Notes: generated by a model not told the origin, from the letters alone. A stretch of 64,000 nucleotides of DNA from Aptenodytes patagonicus (GCF_965638725.1 NC_134953.1:37314854-37378853); one strand, 5' to 3'; shown: positions 49,529 to 61,696, numbered from the stretch's first letter. Made by a program: numbers and translations.

Positions 49529-52500
49529 CTGAGGGAAAAAAAAGGAGAGGCAAGTAAATTATTATAAACATGTATAAAACTAAGTTGTCTGAAATTATAC
49601 TTGATAATCTTCCCCCAAAAAAGTAAGTGAAAAATTGGTCACTTCCAGTGCTCTTGCTAGCCAGGACAACCTCTGTATTCTTGGCACTGTTTGAACAAGA
49701 CCTCAAGCAAACACCAAAAACTTCAACATATATATCAGCTGGGAAGAGTCCAAAGGAGAACAGCAAGAACGACAGCAGTCCAGAAAAGAGGACTTAGAAA
49801 GAAAAACTGAAGAAATTGCATTTGCTTAATCTAAAGAAGAAGAGATAGGAGGTGACATGATAAAACTCAAGTACATGAAAGGCAGTAGCGTGGAGGGAAG
49901 GTACAGGTGGCCCTTTCCACACACAAGGGAGTAAAGGAGTTTTTCAGACCCTGCTCTATGTTTCTATGATCTATGGGCTGTTAACACTAAAATGTGATCT
50001 TCCTATATCAGGAAGCTGAAACCTATTACCAGACTTAGTGTTAAAAACTCTTATTCAGGCCGAAATAGCTATGTGGAGTTGTAGTCCATAATTCTTACAG
50101 ACCAGCAGACAGGAACTCAAAATATCCCAGTTTAAAAGTGGAATCCAATATAATATATTTTCCTGGACCAAAACAAAAGCATTATCAACATCCTAACATC
50201 AAGTATGAACACTGAAGTGCATACAGCCCTGTCAAATAAATATATTCTAATATTAACATTTATTAATATAAATATATTCCCACTGGATAAATTAGGTAGG
50301 CATCTGATGGGTTTGATATTTTTTCCATTCAAATCTATGGAAATTAAATTAAAACTTAAAAAAAATATGAGAAAGAAAATGCCTGCAAAGAAAGCTCACC
50401 ATTAGACCTTAGACTAGATATAAGGAAGAAATTTTTTACACTGAGGGTGGTGAAACACTGGCACAGGTTGCCCAGAGAGGTGGTGGATGCCCCATCCCTG
50501 GAAACATTCAAGGTCAGGTTGGCCGGGGCTCCGAGCAACCTGATCGAGTTGAAGATGTCCCTGCCCACAGCAGGGGGCTTGGACTAGATGGCCTTTAGAG
50601 GTCCCTTCCAACCCAAACCATTCTATGATTCTGTGATTACAAGGAACAAGATGATGTTTTCTTTACTGTGAAATTTTACTGTTTTACAAAGGATACAGTG
50701 ATGATTTAATTACCAAAAAATAGCAAATAGTATAATTTTATAAAGCATAATTTTTAAATATAAAATTTTCAGTTATGCCTCACAATCATTTGTTTGTAGA
50801 ATTTTCTTATCTATTTTCCACATTCCACAAATGTTTGAGATTAAATTAGGTTTTGCTACCCTCACAGTTCAACTTAATTTCCTGTTTGATCAAGCTGGGA
50901 AGAAATGACAGGACTTGGTTTAATAATAGTTCTGTGATAACATAAGCCTAAGATTATGAAACTCCTGAAGGATCAAGCAGAACAGAGGGTGGCCATTGTG
51001 GTAAGTAAACTTTGATTCAGGTGTACTAACCTAAACAACAGACAGGAAATACTAACTGGCCCGATGACAGCTTGTGAAATACACATTTATTCTGGTGCAT
51101 GCTCTGTTTTTTAAAAAACCTGTTCAAATACAAAAGAATCCTTCAAGTCTCAATTTTTAGTCCTCATTAACTCATCAGATGCAAACTGTGCATAAGGACT
51201 GAATGCTGCATAAGAAGAAAAAATATAATACCTAAACGTTTTATTTAACATTTTTTAAAGTTATTTTTAAAAAAATAACTGAAAGTAATTGCCTTTTTTT
51301 TAAATTTTGATATAGCAGCAAACCATTTTGGTTTTAGAAGAACTTTTTTTTCTTCTTCTCCAGTTTTTGGTTTTACTAGCAAACAAGCAAGCAAACATGG
51401 GGTAGGAAGGAAGAAAGGTCTGAAAGCTTCAAAATTAAATAAATAATAAACAACATAAAACCCAAAACAAAACCCCAACCTAAAACCACATTAAAAAAGC
51501 TACCAGCTAAACATATTATACTGGAGAAGAATTTCTCATGACTAAAAGCCTCCATTTCAGGCCAATCCTTGGATACTGCAATTTTCTGTAACTGCTGGTT
51601 TCACTTACTTGGGGAGTCTGGATTCTTTGAAGACTGTGGTTTCACATCAGGAATTGCAACATCTTCTTGCTCCCTGTTCCCATCTGACAATCCGTCTTCA
51701 CTGTTTTCAGTCTGTTGGGTCCAAATCTCATTAGTTATGTTGTTGCTGTTATTCAAGTCAGGAGCTTCCAGCATTTGGTCCTTCTTGCTTTGGACAGCCC
51801 AGTGCATGGACTAAAGAAATGCAAAAATAACAAATAAAGAACTAATTCCTATGCCTTAAAAGATTTTTAATGAACTTCTCTTTTCTTTCTTATATTGTTG
51901 TAATAAATGGTAAACAAAGCATATATTAGAGAGGAGCTTGCAGGTCAATAGGATAGGGGTTACTTATTGCAAATAGCATTTGAGAAGATAGTTTATGTCA
52001 AGTGGGGATGGAGAACAAAATGTACAAATGCATCAAATAATTCTAAGGCTCTTTTGTCCAGTTTCTTCCGTCATGACTTCTGACACTTTTTTAAAAGGGC
52101 TTGAGTGACTTAGAAAATGTCCATTTTCAAAGCTGTCTTTGACTTCAAGGTGCCTCTGAAAACAAGATAATTTGGAAAGCTTTACTATTACAGTCTGTAG
52201 AATGACTTCTGTTTGGAACTGAACTAAGCTTGATGGGATACTTCCAGCAAACATTTAAGATCAGGCGTAACGCTTTAGTTGAAGAGGCTCTCAGACTTCT
52301 CTCCTAAGCAGAATTGAGGCAGGCAGAATTGGCAAGGGAAACATTTATTTACCTGCCTTAAAATCTGACCATGTAGACTTTTAACTATCATTCACCCTAA
52401 TAAAGCAGAAAAAAAAAATCAAACATTATGGAATTAGGATCTACTAGCAACACACTATCAAATTACCTCACTAGCAAAATTAGGAGGGAAAACAACTTTC

Positions 52501-55500
52501 AGAACATCTGTCTCCGTCACAAACCACCCCACTAGCCTAGCAGGGCCCCTCCAAAGACCTGTGTAAAGCCCAGGGTTCCAAGGAACCTACCTTCTAGATT
52601 TTTCAGTTAGCTCTTCATTTAATCAGATAGCATGAAAACCCATCTGATAAGCAATATACCAAAAGGAGAATGTAGTATACAAAGGTCCTAGCTTTGAAAA
52701 TAAATAAAAGGTTCCTACAAAAGCAAAGTGTGCTGAAGCATTTGAAAATAGCCCTTAAGTTACTTAAACTTCATATAATACACATAAAAGCAGCAACTTG
52801 ATAAATTCACTCTAAAACTACTAGCCTAAAACCCTTCTGTGAATGGGCTTCTATAGCCTTCCAATTTTTCCTGAATTTCCTTAACTTCCTTAGTGCAAGA
52901 ATCACTCTGCACTATTCCCATCCCCAAAACCCACCACTGCAGCAGAAGTGTTGTAACTTATCCCCACACTCACTGCAACATTTTCTCCGGACCAGCCCTA
53001 CCTCCCCCTCCTCCTGAAGGCCCAAACTTTGACTACACCAACCGTTTTCACAGAATTGCTCAGGGCCTCCCACTGCTGGAACGGAATGGTAATTTTGCTT
53101 CGTCGCCAGTAATCATAACGCGCTCGACTCTCTTCATTAGTAAGAATCTCCTTAGCTTGCTGCAGCTTCTGGAAATTCTCCACTAGAACACAAACCAAAA
53201 AGATACTAAAGCCAGTATTTGTTTTCAAAGAAATTAATTCAGATGTGAAAGGGGAGCTGCCAACAATGGCTTACAGCAAACAGGGTAGAGGAGACAGAAG
53301 GAGAGCTGTGTGACAAAGGTATGTGGTTGTTCTGCTTACAGCTTTGCAAAGTTTTAGCTGGCTTTAGGATCATAGCACCTTTGGTGGATAACTGATATCC
53401 TTTTCAAATGAGGACTAAAATGCTCATTTGTCTACCGGCTTCAACATCTCCTAAATTTAAGTTCAGAGAAACTTACAGAGTACGGCAGGCAAAAGGCACA
53501 CGTCGCCCCCTGTACACAACCTTAAAAAGGGAAATTAAACTAGAGTAATAATGCTTAGAAGGAACACACTTAACATCCACAGCAGCAAGGAAGTCAGAGC
53601 AAAGCACAGGACCAAGAAAACATGAGCGGGGGGGGGGGGGGGGGGGGGGAAATGACACGCAAAAATTGACAAGCAAGAGGAATCTAAACATAGTCCAAAT
53701 TAAGTAACTTGTGCATTTTATTAGGTATGTTTTCTACATATGCTAAAATGTTACCTTGAATACGAGACTGCAGAATGAAAGCTCTTATTTTTCCCTACAG
53801 AGTAATTTTTCATTAAATGGTTACTAAGGATGCACCTGCATGTTACTACTTGTAGAAGGGTTATAAAGATTTAGATTTTATCTGTGAGTCACCTATGTTA
53901 CAGTGATCTATTATTATTATTATTCATTTATTCCAGTTTACAAATTAGAGAGATTTATTTTTAAATACCCTAAGACCAAACACTGATCAAAATTGATAAC
54001 TATAAATCAAACAACAGACAACAGGTTGAGGGGACAGTTCTATTAGGTTTCCTTTTTCTAGTGTTACTAGTTTTCAACAAATAAAAGCTCTACTTTAATT
54101 ATTCTTTATTGAGCTTTAAGATGATGAAATAAAAAATATAAAGTAAACTTTCACCAGTACTGTAAAAAGGTATTCAAAGTAAATACAGCATGTTCAGGTA
54201 AATAGAGCATAAAATATTTCTTCTTGACAAACAAAGCTGCTCCAACATTTGGCACTTGGCCTCCCTTTTCGAGTTACTTAGTTTCAATTAATTGGGGGGG
54301 AAGGGGGGACGGGACGACACAGGGCAGGGGACTGGGGGGTGGTACAGACAGAACAGGACCATGCACTGGAATAGTCTCACTTCCCTGCTGCAATAGCCAG
54401 AATTTTCTGCAGACAAAGTTGATTCCATTGGTTTCACTGGTACTTGTGCTATCATTTAGAATAAATTAAGTATTAGTGATCAGGTTATTGTTGATAGGTG
54501 GTAGATTGTCTCTCAAACACCAAATCTCAGGGGGTTCCTTGTTAGGGAATCTCAAAGTGAAAAATCCCATCTATTTCCCCTTTTAACCACCTCCCTTGTC
54601 AACTCTGATTCTGGGCTAGGATGGCACATCAGTAAGGAAAGCCGAGCCCTGCTGAGACCTCTGCTCCAGGCAGTGGTCTCATTTAACATCTGCTGTACTC
54701 CCAGCTCTGCTATCTCAGGGGAGGGTGTGGATGGGGTCAAACTCACACAAGTAGGTAGGCTATGGTGTTCAGTTTATGCTTATGTTGTTCAGTTTAATAG
54801 TTAAACTAATAGGAAGAATCCAAAGGGAAAGTTTTGTGCATTAATCAAAATGAGAAGCATATTTAATTATTCTAGAACAAATTTTTGGTGGGGACCATAA
54901 TTATGATCAGAACAACCTTTATTGTAAGAATATAAACTATTCAGACATCAGTGAGCACTGATTAGAGCTATCCTGTGGTTATGAATGGCTAAGATTGTCT
55001 CCAGATAACTCAGGTGCTGCTTAGCTGTCACAGGTATGATGAGCTGCACGCTTTCATAAATGCAAACGTCAGCTGCTGTTCTGCAAACAGATGGCTAGTC
55101 ATGTGGTGCTGGCTTCTCTTTATTTCCAGTCATTAAATTACATTAAAAGAAAGTAAAGTACATTTAATGTGTTCCTGATGGGCTTGTTCGTGGAAGCAAA
55201 TTAACTAGTCAATGCGAGTATGGCACTTGAATGCCACTGACCATGGAAGCAAGCCAACTTCATAGGTCTAGAAAGGGATACACTCCATAAATAATTTCTG
55301 GATTAAAAGATGTTCTACCACAGAAAGAAAAAAAAATTGAAAGTCCTAGGAAAAAAAAAAAATCCAAAAAGTGTCTTCCCGCTCTATCACCCAGGAGTGT
55401 GCAAGTGTTAGAAAAGAGTATTAAAGCTTGCTATTTAAAGACAATATGCTCAATACACATGACAATTAAAATATATTGGGGGAAAATATGAAGTTTTAAG

Positions 55501-58500
55501 GCTGAATTTAATATCTTAGTCATGTTAATATAAGAAAAAAATAGATTGTTTTTAAACAGGGAAGAACACATACCTGCTTTGGGGTTTCCAGGATGTTTGT
55601 CAGGATGACATTCAAGTGCTTTAATCTTAAATTCTGCAAGAATTTGTTCAACCTAAACAGAATGTCGAGACTTAAAGTGAGTAAATACATACACACAGAA
55701 AAGATTTTCAAATTTGCTTTTTGAAAGGGGTTGGGAGGAACAACAAAGACATCTGAAAGATTTTTTCCTATTTGTTTTTACAAGCTTTACTACAAGCAAA
55801 ATAGGTAACAACACCCATCTGTCAGTGACACTGCTTATTTAATTCATTTTCCATGCACTCATCCTTATTCTTGTTTTTGTGAAGCTCAGTCATCCAATAT
55901 GGCAAGTTGGCTTTAAGAAAAATGTGTAAAGATCATATGTGCAAAACCCCTTCCTCACATTTGACCACGTAGGCAAAATATATCACTTCAGTTGCTCTTC
56001 ACTTTGTTTAATCAACTCTAACTTTTAACAAAGCCTCATTGCAGGAAGCAAAGACCTTCTGTATTGATTGCTGAAGATCAATTTGTGGGATTGGGTGGCT
56101 TTCTCCATATTCTCTTCACAGGAAATTCAGCCAGTATCACATGACTTTTCCATTTGGGATACCCCAAAGCTAGATAACTAGCAGTTCACATTCTTCCTGT
56201 CAAGTTAATTTTCTGTGCAAAAAGGTTGGCTTGGAATAGAATAAATTCATTATCAATATTAGAATATTGGCATGTATTCATTTATTAGTTAATTACAAGT
56301 TCCCACACAGTTTACAGTACCATGAAGTATTACAACCACTGGAAAAACAAAGACGTATTAACAGTTAAAAAATACAGGAAACCACTGGAGGGGGCATCAG
56401 CTTAGATTTTCAAATTTTCAGATGTTTCGAAGTATCTTGCTTCTTATTATAATTCAGAAGCCAAAACTTCTTTATATCATTCCAGTACAGCTTAAGCTTT
56501 CACAACAATTTGCCCTAAGGTATCAATTAGCTACTATTCTTTCCCATGCTAGAAAGGCTGTTTATATAAATTCCTCATCCTTTAAACCCTGATATCCATC
56601 TACAATTTAAATGATTTATTTCAAAATTAAGGCTCATAACATTTTTTCTTTAGAATAAAATTGCAGTTCACTCAACTGGCTGGCCAAATTTTGTTGTCAT
56701 ATGCTGGGAAAAATGTGGTCTACAGTGGTATTTCAAGAATTATACACTTTTTGCTCTTCTCAGTAACTTCTTCCAGAGGGAGATATAAGGCGGTATATTT
56801 CCAGTCAGTAAGACACTTAAAAATACATACATTGTACAGAGAACTTGTTGAAACCGGTTACTATATAGCTAGCTACCATCTCTAAAACTTAGTTATATAA
56901 AGGGGAACTTCAGAGTTAAAAAATGTGCAGTAGCAGAGGGGTAGCATGAAAATCTTCAGTTTAAAAAAAATCAGTAAAAGTTTATAGGAATTTTATACAA
57001 AATATATGAAATTTATATAAAATATTCAGTGAGATGTTTTACCAAGAAAGGTATCCAATACCCACTATATATGAATAACACTGTTCTTGGAAGAAGGAAG
57101 TAGATTAAATCTCCCCTCTTCCTCCCAAGTCTGAAGATGAACTAGGTGTCCACGAGCTCAATTCTACAAGAAGCCAAGAATGAACATGGGTGTTTACTTG
57201 AATACAGGGAAAATCTGTAGAAATTGAGACTATTTGGGCTTAAATTTAACCAGTTCAGGTCAAGACCAGAATATTCAGCAGCTTAGATGAAAGTACTGCA
57301 GCTGGGAACGTGCTGTATGTGCGTAAAGAAGACTGTGCTGCTACGGATACTTGACTGCATATACAAAGTACTGTGATTGCAAAACACCTGTAATGCTTCA
57401 AATTTCTGTTAAATGTTAGAAGTAGCGTGCACCATCCGGAGGGAAGGCAATCATGGTACCCAGTCAACTTGTGATCTCAGTTCCTACTCCCATGTCAAAA
57501 ATAATCCAGTAACATCTGCTGCTTCTCTCAACAAATAATACTTGACAGATTTTTTTTCAGGACCCATTAGCATTTATTCCATCTTTTTAATTTCATTTTT
57601 AAGCAATTTGAAAAATCATTATCATATGCACTTGAACTATTCATTAATTGCTAAGCCCTTAAGGAATTAGTGTGAGGTAGAAAATGAGAAATAGCATCTG
57701 CGAAACAAGCCTAGATAGAAACTTTAACACCGCCCTCTGCTGGGATGACTTTTTAGGAGTTATCTCAGGAAAAGCTTGAAATTGCCTTCTGTAACAGATC
57801 GAAGATGCTTACTAGTATGCTTTCAGTGACAGAAAAGACAGAGGTGTTTTCCCAGTAATTGACCACTAGGACAGATTAAATTATGATCTGATTAAATTTA
57901 CTGAGCAAAATACAGCTTTTATCCTCACTGAATACAGCAGAGTAATCAAAACTCCTTTTCCAAAATCGAAACACAATTCCAGTGAATATAACAACTAGAT
58001 TAAAAAATATTGGCATACCACTAACTCAGACTATCAAAAAAAATGTTACATGGACACCTTTAGGAAGAAGAACATTTGTTTTAGCTACAAATCGTTCAAC
58101 AATTGCTTAGCTAGATCTCATTGAAAAGTATGTACCTGCTACCAAAACAAATTAGTAAAACTAGTATTTGAGTGTCATTAAAATTAGTATTTAAAATTCA
58201 TTAATAAGATGAATTAATAAGAGATTTTTGTTTTTCCTCCCAACCAATGAATACAATTTTTGAAAAATTTTAAAAGTATGTATGAAACCTGAGAAACTCA
58301 ATAGCATTATCAGTGACCTACAGCTATGAACATTCATTGTATTAGTTGCATATAAATAGCTTTTTTCATCTTTTAAAACCGAAAATATATTCCAAAATAT
58401 TACTTGGATGTTGTCAAATTTATACAGTTGGCTCATGATTCATAACCATATCATGTTGAACTAAACCAATGAATAAACCATTATTTCAGCTGTATCTATA

Positions 58501-58820
58501 ATATAATCCTGTTTTATAAGACACTTTTAATCTAAGCCTTATTCTAGGATCTTAACATTGGTATACAGATCAGAAAACTGAGCTTTACGAAGGGAGATAC
58601 TAAAAGATAAAAGTGGCAAGAAAGAAGGTTCACAATGCATTTCAAATAGTCCTGCCTGTAAACAACTTCAAATCCCCCCTGTAGACAGACAAGCACACTC
58701 AAAATGTTATCAACCTGGAGGGGAGGTGGGGAAGGCTCTTACCGTAGAGAGTTCATCGCATCCTAGCAACTTGTAGTAATCTTCCAAGTCATCCGGTCTG
58801 CAGCTCAGAATTGCGTCCAT
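49434..58820 (-). CDS. DNAJC12: DnaJ homolog subfamily C member 12 (DNAJC12), complete, five exons
   Basis: Five exons with matching phases encode 197 residues (human 198). The protein starts [20 protein letters not shown]. The J domain covers about residues 14-79: helix [11 protein letters not shown], helix [22 protein letters not shown] with the HPD motif at residues 42-44, and helices [31 protein letters not shown] poorly conserved acidic, Ser/Asn-rich middle (about 100-166) follows, and then the conserved tail WHLRFRW...[19 protein letters not shown]12 is a cytosolic HSP70 co-chaperone for the aromatic amino acid hydroxylases (phenylalanine, tyrosine and tryptophan hydroxylase). HPD is the contact that stimulates HSP70 ATPase. 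All exons look intact. Confidence 0.97.
49745..49985 (+). mobile_element. CR1 LINE fragment, old
   Basis: GAAAAACTGAAGAAATTGCA, then TTGCTTAATCTAAAGAAGAAGAG and on to ATGATAAAACTCAAGTACATGAAAGG follow the CR1 ORF2 sequence for [27 protein letters not shown]. The copy is strongly diverged and the right end has no clear 3' tail beyond TTTCTATGATCTATG. Confidence 0.65.
50403..50637 (+). mobile_element. CR1 LINE 3' end
   Basis: Covers the end of ORF2 ([20 protein letters not shown] and [14 protein letters not shown]-like, read by eye) and the 3' UTR with GGTCCCTTCCAACCC, ending CATTCTATGATTCTGTGATT. It is a different, GC-richer CR1 subfamily from the 8.4-kb copy. Small open frames on the minus strand at 50356-50611 are its mirror. 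Confidence 0.93.
51609..51810 (-). CDS. DNAJC12: DNAJC12 exon 4
   Basis: 202 bp with acceptor TTCTTTAG at 51811 and donor CCAA|GTAAGT at 51608. It encodes [20 protein letters not shown], then a weakly conserved acidic and Asn/Gln/Ser-rich stretch, ending NPDSP plus one base. Only the first third (SMHW-V-KKD-MLE) aligns with human. The rest matches in length and character but not in sequence. Confidence 0.94.
51811..53042 (-). other. DNAJC12: DNAJC12 intron 3
   Basis: A 1.2-kb intron. The acceptor is strong, while the donor at 53042 (ACG|GTTGGT) is a weak match to consensus. No repeats or other features were recognised. Confidence 0.85.
53043..53182 (-). CDS. DNAJC12: DNAJC12 exon 3 (J-domain helices III-IV)
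   Basis: 140 bp that complete a split Val codon and encode 46 residues from [13 protein letters not shown] through [14 protein letters not shown] to ALSNSVKT. The end is placed at ACG because exon 4 begins TCCATGCACTGG and human reads VKT-SMHW without a gap. Use of the other GT four bases on would shift the frame. Confidence 0.95.
53628..53649 (+). repeat. G22 homopolymer
   Basis: Twenty-two consecutive G residues on the plus strand inside DNAJC12 intron 2. The true length is uncertain, because runs of this kind are hard to sequence. Confidence 0.9.
54294..54342 (+). other. G-rich cluster able to form G-quadruplexes
   Basis: Runs G7-9, G6, G3, G3, G4 and G6 are separated by 1-8 bases (GGGGGGAC, GGGACG, AGGGCAGGGG, TGGGGGG). 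This meets the usual four-run quadruplex rule on the template strand of DNAJC12. Confidence 0.75.
55574..55652 (-). CDS. DNAJC12: DNAJC12 exon 2 (HPD motif)
   Basis: 79 bp with acceptor TCTGTTTAG at 55653 and donor GCAG|GTATGT at 55573. It encodes [20 protein letters not shown] and PGNPKA plus one base. It carries the catalytic HPD of the J domain. Confidence 0.96.
55653..58742 (-). other. DNAJC12: DNAJC12 intron 1
   Basis: A 3.1-kb GT-AG intron. A possible old SINE-like fragment lies at 58560-58605. I recognise nothing else. Confidence 0.88.
58560..58605. repeat. Possible MIR-like fragment
   Basis: TACAGATCAGAAAACTGAGC then TTTACGAAGGGAGATACTAA resembles the MIR-type stretch ACAGATGAGGAAACTGAGGC...GAGAGGTTAAG. 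It is called by resemblance only. Confidence 0.3.
58743..58820 (-). CDS. DNAJC12: DNAJC12 exon 1, coding part
   Basis: 78 coding bases encode the 26 residues [20 protein letters not shown] and CDELST, ending in phase 0 at ACG|GTAAGA. The ATG is at 58818-58820 and gives the MDAIL start seen in human. The following residues [11 protein letters not shown] are two shorter than human NYRSEDTEDYY with its neighbours, consistent with the small length difference. Confidence 0.95.
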
Positions 58821-59040
58821 CTGGACTAGTCCAGCAGGCTTTTTCAAGCCAAGGCACAGAGGATGTAAAATACAGTATCAATGCAAAGCTCACACAAGGG
58901 TTTAAAAGTAGCCCAGGGAAACAGGCAATTTCCACTCCGGTCTACAGCTCTCTCCAGTGCTTTTTAATACTGGCAGCTGACACACATGAATTTTCTTGAA
59001 CTCTCTGCCTGCCATTGGTCCCTGCAGGATGCCAATCCGG
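58821..59040 (-). promoter_or_regulatory. DNAJC12: DNAJC12 5' UTR and core promoter
   Basis: On the minus strand a CCAAT box lies at 59014-59018 (ACCAATGG). A TATA-like TATTAAAAA follows at 58961-58969, about 45 bp downstream, which places the start site near 58935 and gives a 5' UTR of about 115 nt. A second CCAAT on the plus strand is at 59032-59036. There is no CpG island, so the promoter is of the TATA/CCAAT type. The start site is inferred from spacing only. Confidence 0.55.
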
Positions 59041-60976
59041 TTAAACAACCCTGCTAATGGCAATGCTCCCTGGGATTTGTAGTTGCCAAAGTCACTTCAA
59101 CATTAAACTGTGGGTCTCATCCAGACTGGAAAGAGTTCTGGATACTAACTGAAATCTAGCTGAATTTGAGATTTAGATCACGCCATCACATGTATAAGCC
59201 ACTTAAAATCAGGCACGTATTTAAAGGCTTTCCTGCATCTGAGCCTACATATACTAAAATATATTTTCTGCTTAATTTTTAATTGCAACTTTTGCCACAG
59301 TCTTTGCAAGGGGGTTACATGGGTAATTATAGAAGAGAGTAAGGATTACTTCCAAAATAACGATTACAGGGCTGCAAACTTTCGAGAATGAAGTACCAAC
59401 CCTGCCAAAGCCTCTCAGAGTTCTGTCAGTCACTTCAACAGAAAGGGGTGAATCTTTACTCTTTGAAGGCTACCTATACATACTGCTGTTCAAAAACAAA
59501 CACCTCTCGTACATCAGTTGCATGTCTGACAAAATTAAGACTATGAAAAGACAACATGAAATACTTAGTCTCAAATTAAATAGAGACTCTTTCTCATGCT
59601 AAATTACTTTCAAATTGTGTCTTGAAGGTCTGTATTGTGTGCAAAACGTGCTCCCTGTAAAACTCATTTTATATTGAAGTGAAATACCTTTAATTTTGAA
59701 CTGTGGTTAATGATCAAGGCCTCAGTCCAACAAAGACTACAGACACGTTTAACTGTAGTGTCTCCTATGATCTATTGATTTAAAAAGATTACTTCCTAGG
59801 TGTAACACTAACCACTTGCTGAAGTCTTTCCTCTGGAGCCTAAGGAGCTCTATTTTTACTTTTTCTATCCCTGCAAGAGCTTTGTAATCCAAGCTGTTTC
59901 ATGTCTTTAAATATTGCTGGTTCTTTAAACTAACACTTACAAATAGATGCCTTGAATAGTTATGCCATTTTAGATGCAGTGACCTAGGAGAGTCTACACA
60001 GAACAGATACACAGGGTATGACCAAAGCTAGAAGAGGTGTGTGTTCATCAGTGAAGGACCTAGTGGCCATTCCGAACTGTTTATAAAATACTGAATATAT
60101 AATTCCCGCATTTACAAGTGCTTTATTTTATTATCTATATTATTAATCTTCTGAAATTATCTACATATAATATTAGTCTTCCACTGCTTTCTCTTCAAGG
60201 TTGTATTGTCTGAAATTTCCTATTTTTACTGTATGTTCAGATAGCCTATTCAGATTATAAAATATATAGAATACATGAAAAGAAGCGATAATATTAAACA
60301 GCAAAGCACAAGCCTCAGTGAAACCATTTAAATCTGTTAGAAAACACTACTACCATATTTCTCTGAGTAAATAAACCGATACACTTTTTCAATAAAGTGG
60401 AAGAATTAGCAGTTACAAATCTCTCCCTCTCCCTCATTTATAACTTAATAATAAACCAGAAAAGCATAGGAAAGAAAATAAAGCCTTTTAGCAAGAGATC
60501 ATGTAAATATTTAAATAGATTGTACTTTGGGGGAGGACAAAAAACAAACAGCTGTCCCTCTTCCCAACAGCACTCCTGACTTACTGTTCTTGTCCAAGTT
60601 ATTTCTTGCATATTTGCGTAAGGTGAAAGGGAAGGCTCTTTAACCCTTTTTCCCTCCAGCTTTCAGTGGCTATTTCTGTGCTGCACGGTGAACTGCAGGT
60701 CCAAGAGCTGGATTCAGATAACAAAACCCTGCGACTTGCAAGCTGCCTGTTCACAGGGAATTTGCTTGCTGAAGCCTTGGTCCCGTCTATACTCGTCTGT
60801 TCAGACCAAACGGGGGCTTTGATCCAAACCACAGCAGCGACCATACTTGTGCCCCCTCCCCCCCCCAAGATTTCCAGTGCTTGGGGCACAAAGAGTCCCA
60901 TAGCACAGTCTGAAGGTTTGCGTGTGGAGGACACAAAATACTGGTACTGAATAATAACTCAGTCTTTTACCTCTTC

Positions 60977-61012
60977 TACTGACTTCAGTGGGACAACTCA
61001 CAGAGCAAAGCA
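60977..61012. repeat. Old interspersed repeat with TGACTTCAGTGGGAC core
   Basis: CTACTGACTTCAGTGGGACA followed by ACTCACAGAGCAAAG matches the layout TTGACTTCAGTGGGACTACTCACAGAGTAAAG that I recognise from bird and reptile DNA. The family name is not assigned. Confidence 0.4.
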
Positions 61013-61696
61013 TCATCAGAAAAGGAGAGCAAGAGAACCTGTATATAATAAGCAGAAAAAAAAATAAAGATTGCGTTCAGGACATAAACTTTATTTGAAA
61101 GAGGATCACAGCACAGGAGATGGCGCAGCTTATGTGTCTACATGTTTTGGTTAGTGTTGCTCAGAACGTAAAAACAGTACTGAAGTGAGGAAATCTCCTA
61201 TATGTTCTCTGTACCCAGCCACGAACAAAACGTTTCTATTCATTCCCAACACATTATCACCAGTTTTGCTTGTTTAGAGCCAAGAGTGAAACTAAATTCT
61301 GGTTCAGTATAACAGGAGGTTTACCATCAACTTGTAAAAGTCATAAATGGCCCTTTAAATAAAGCAAGATCTGGAAATCTCTATTTGAATTTATTCCCAT
61401 AAAATACATCAAATCTTCCGGTACCAGTTCTTCTCAACTGACTTCAGTTGGTTTGCTTCCTGAGGGCAGAGTACACATTTTCAAGAAGTTCAAGGCACAA
61501 CATAACTAGAATGAGTTTTGCTTTTCATGCTCCATCCTTGTCCCCACACATGCTCAGAGTTGCAGAAACAGAAGAGGACCTAAGCACTCCCAAACTCCTT
61601 CCCGATTTAGGGGTAACTACTGCAACAACATCATTAATATGTATAAATGCTTGCAATATTAGAGTCAGTTTTAGGATCCTCGAATCATTTCCTCAC

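Larger units (their letters stand above)
49529..51608 (-). other. DNAJC12: DNAJC12 intron 4
   Basis: A 2.1-kb GT-AG intron containing two CR1-derived pieces (49745-49985 and 50403-50637), both in plus orientation and so antisense to the gene. Nothing else is recognised. Confidence 0.9.
53183..55573 (-). other. DNAJC12: DNAJC12 intron 2
   Basis: A 2.4-kb intron with a G22 run (53628-53649) and a second G-rich cluster (54294-54342) on the plus strand, which is the template strand for DNAJC12. The remainder is AT-rich without recognisable elements. Confidence 0.88.

Noticed and set aside
60599-60950. Overlapping frames of 111 (minus) and 94 (plus) codons
   Set aside because: Open on both strands at once with low-complexity Gly/Pro stretches from a C-rich run. 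Judged chance.
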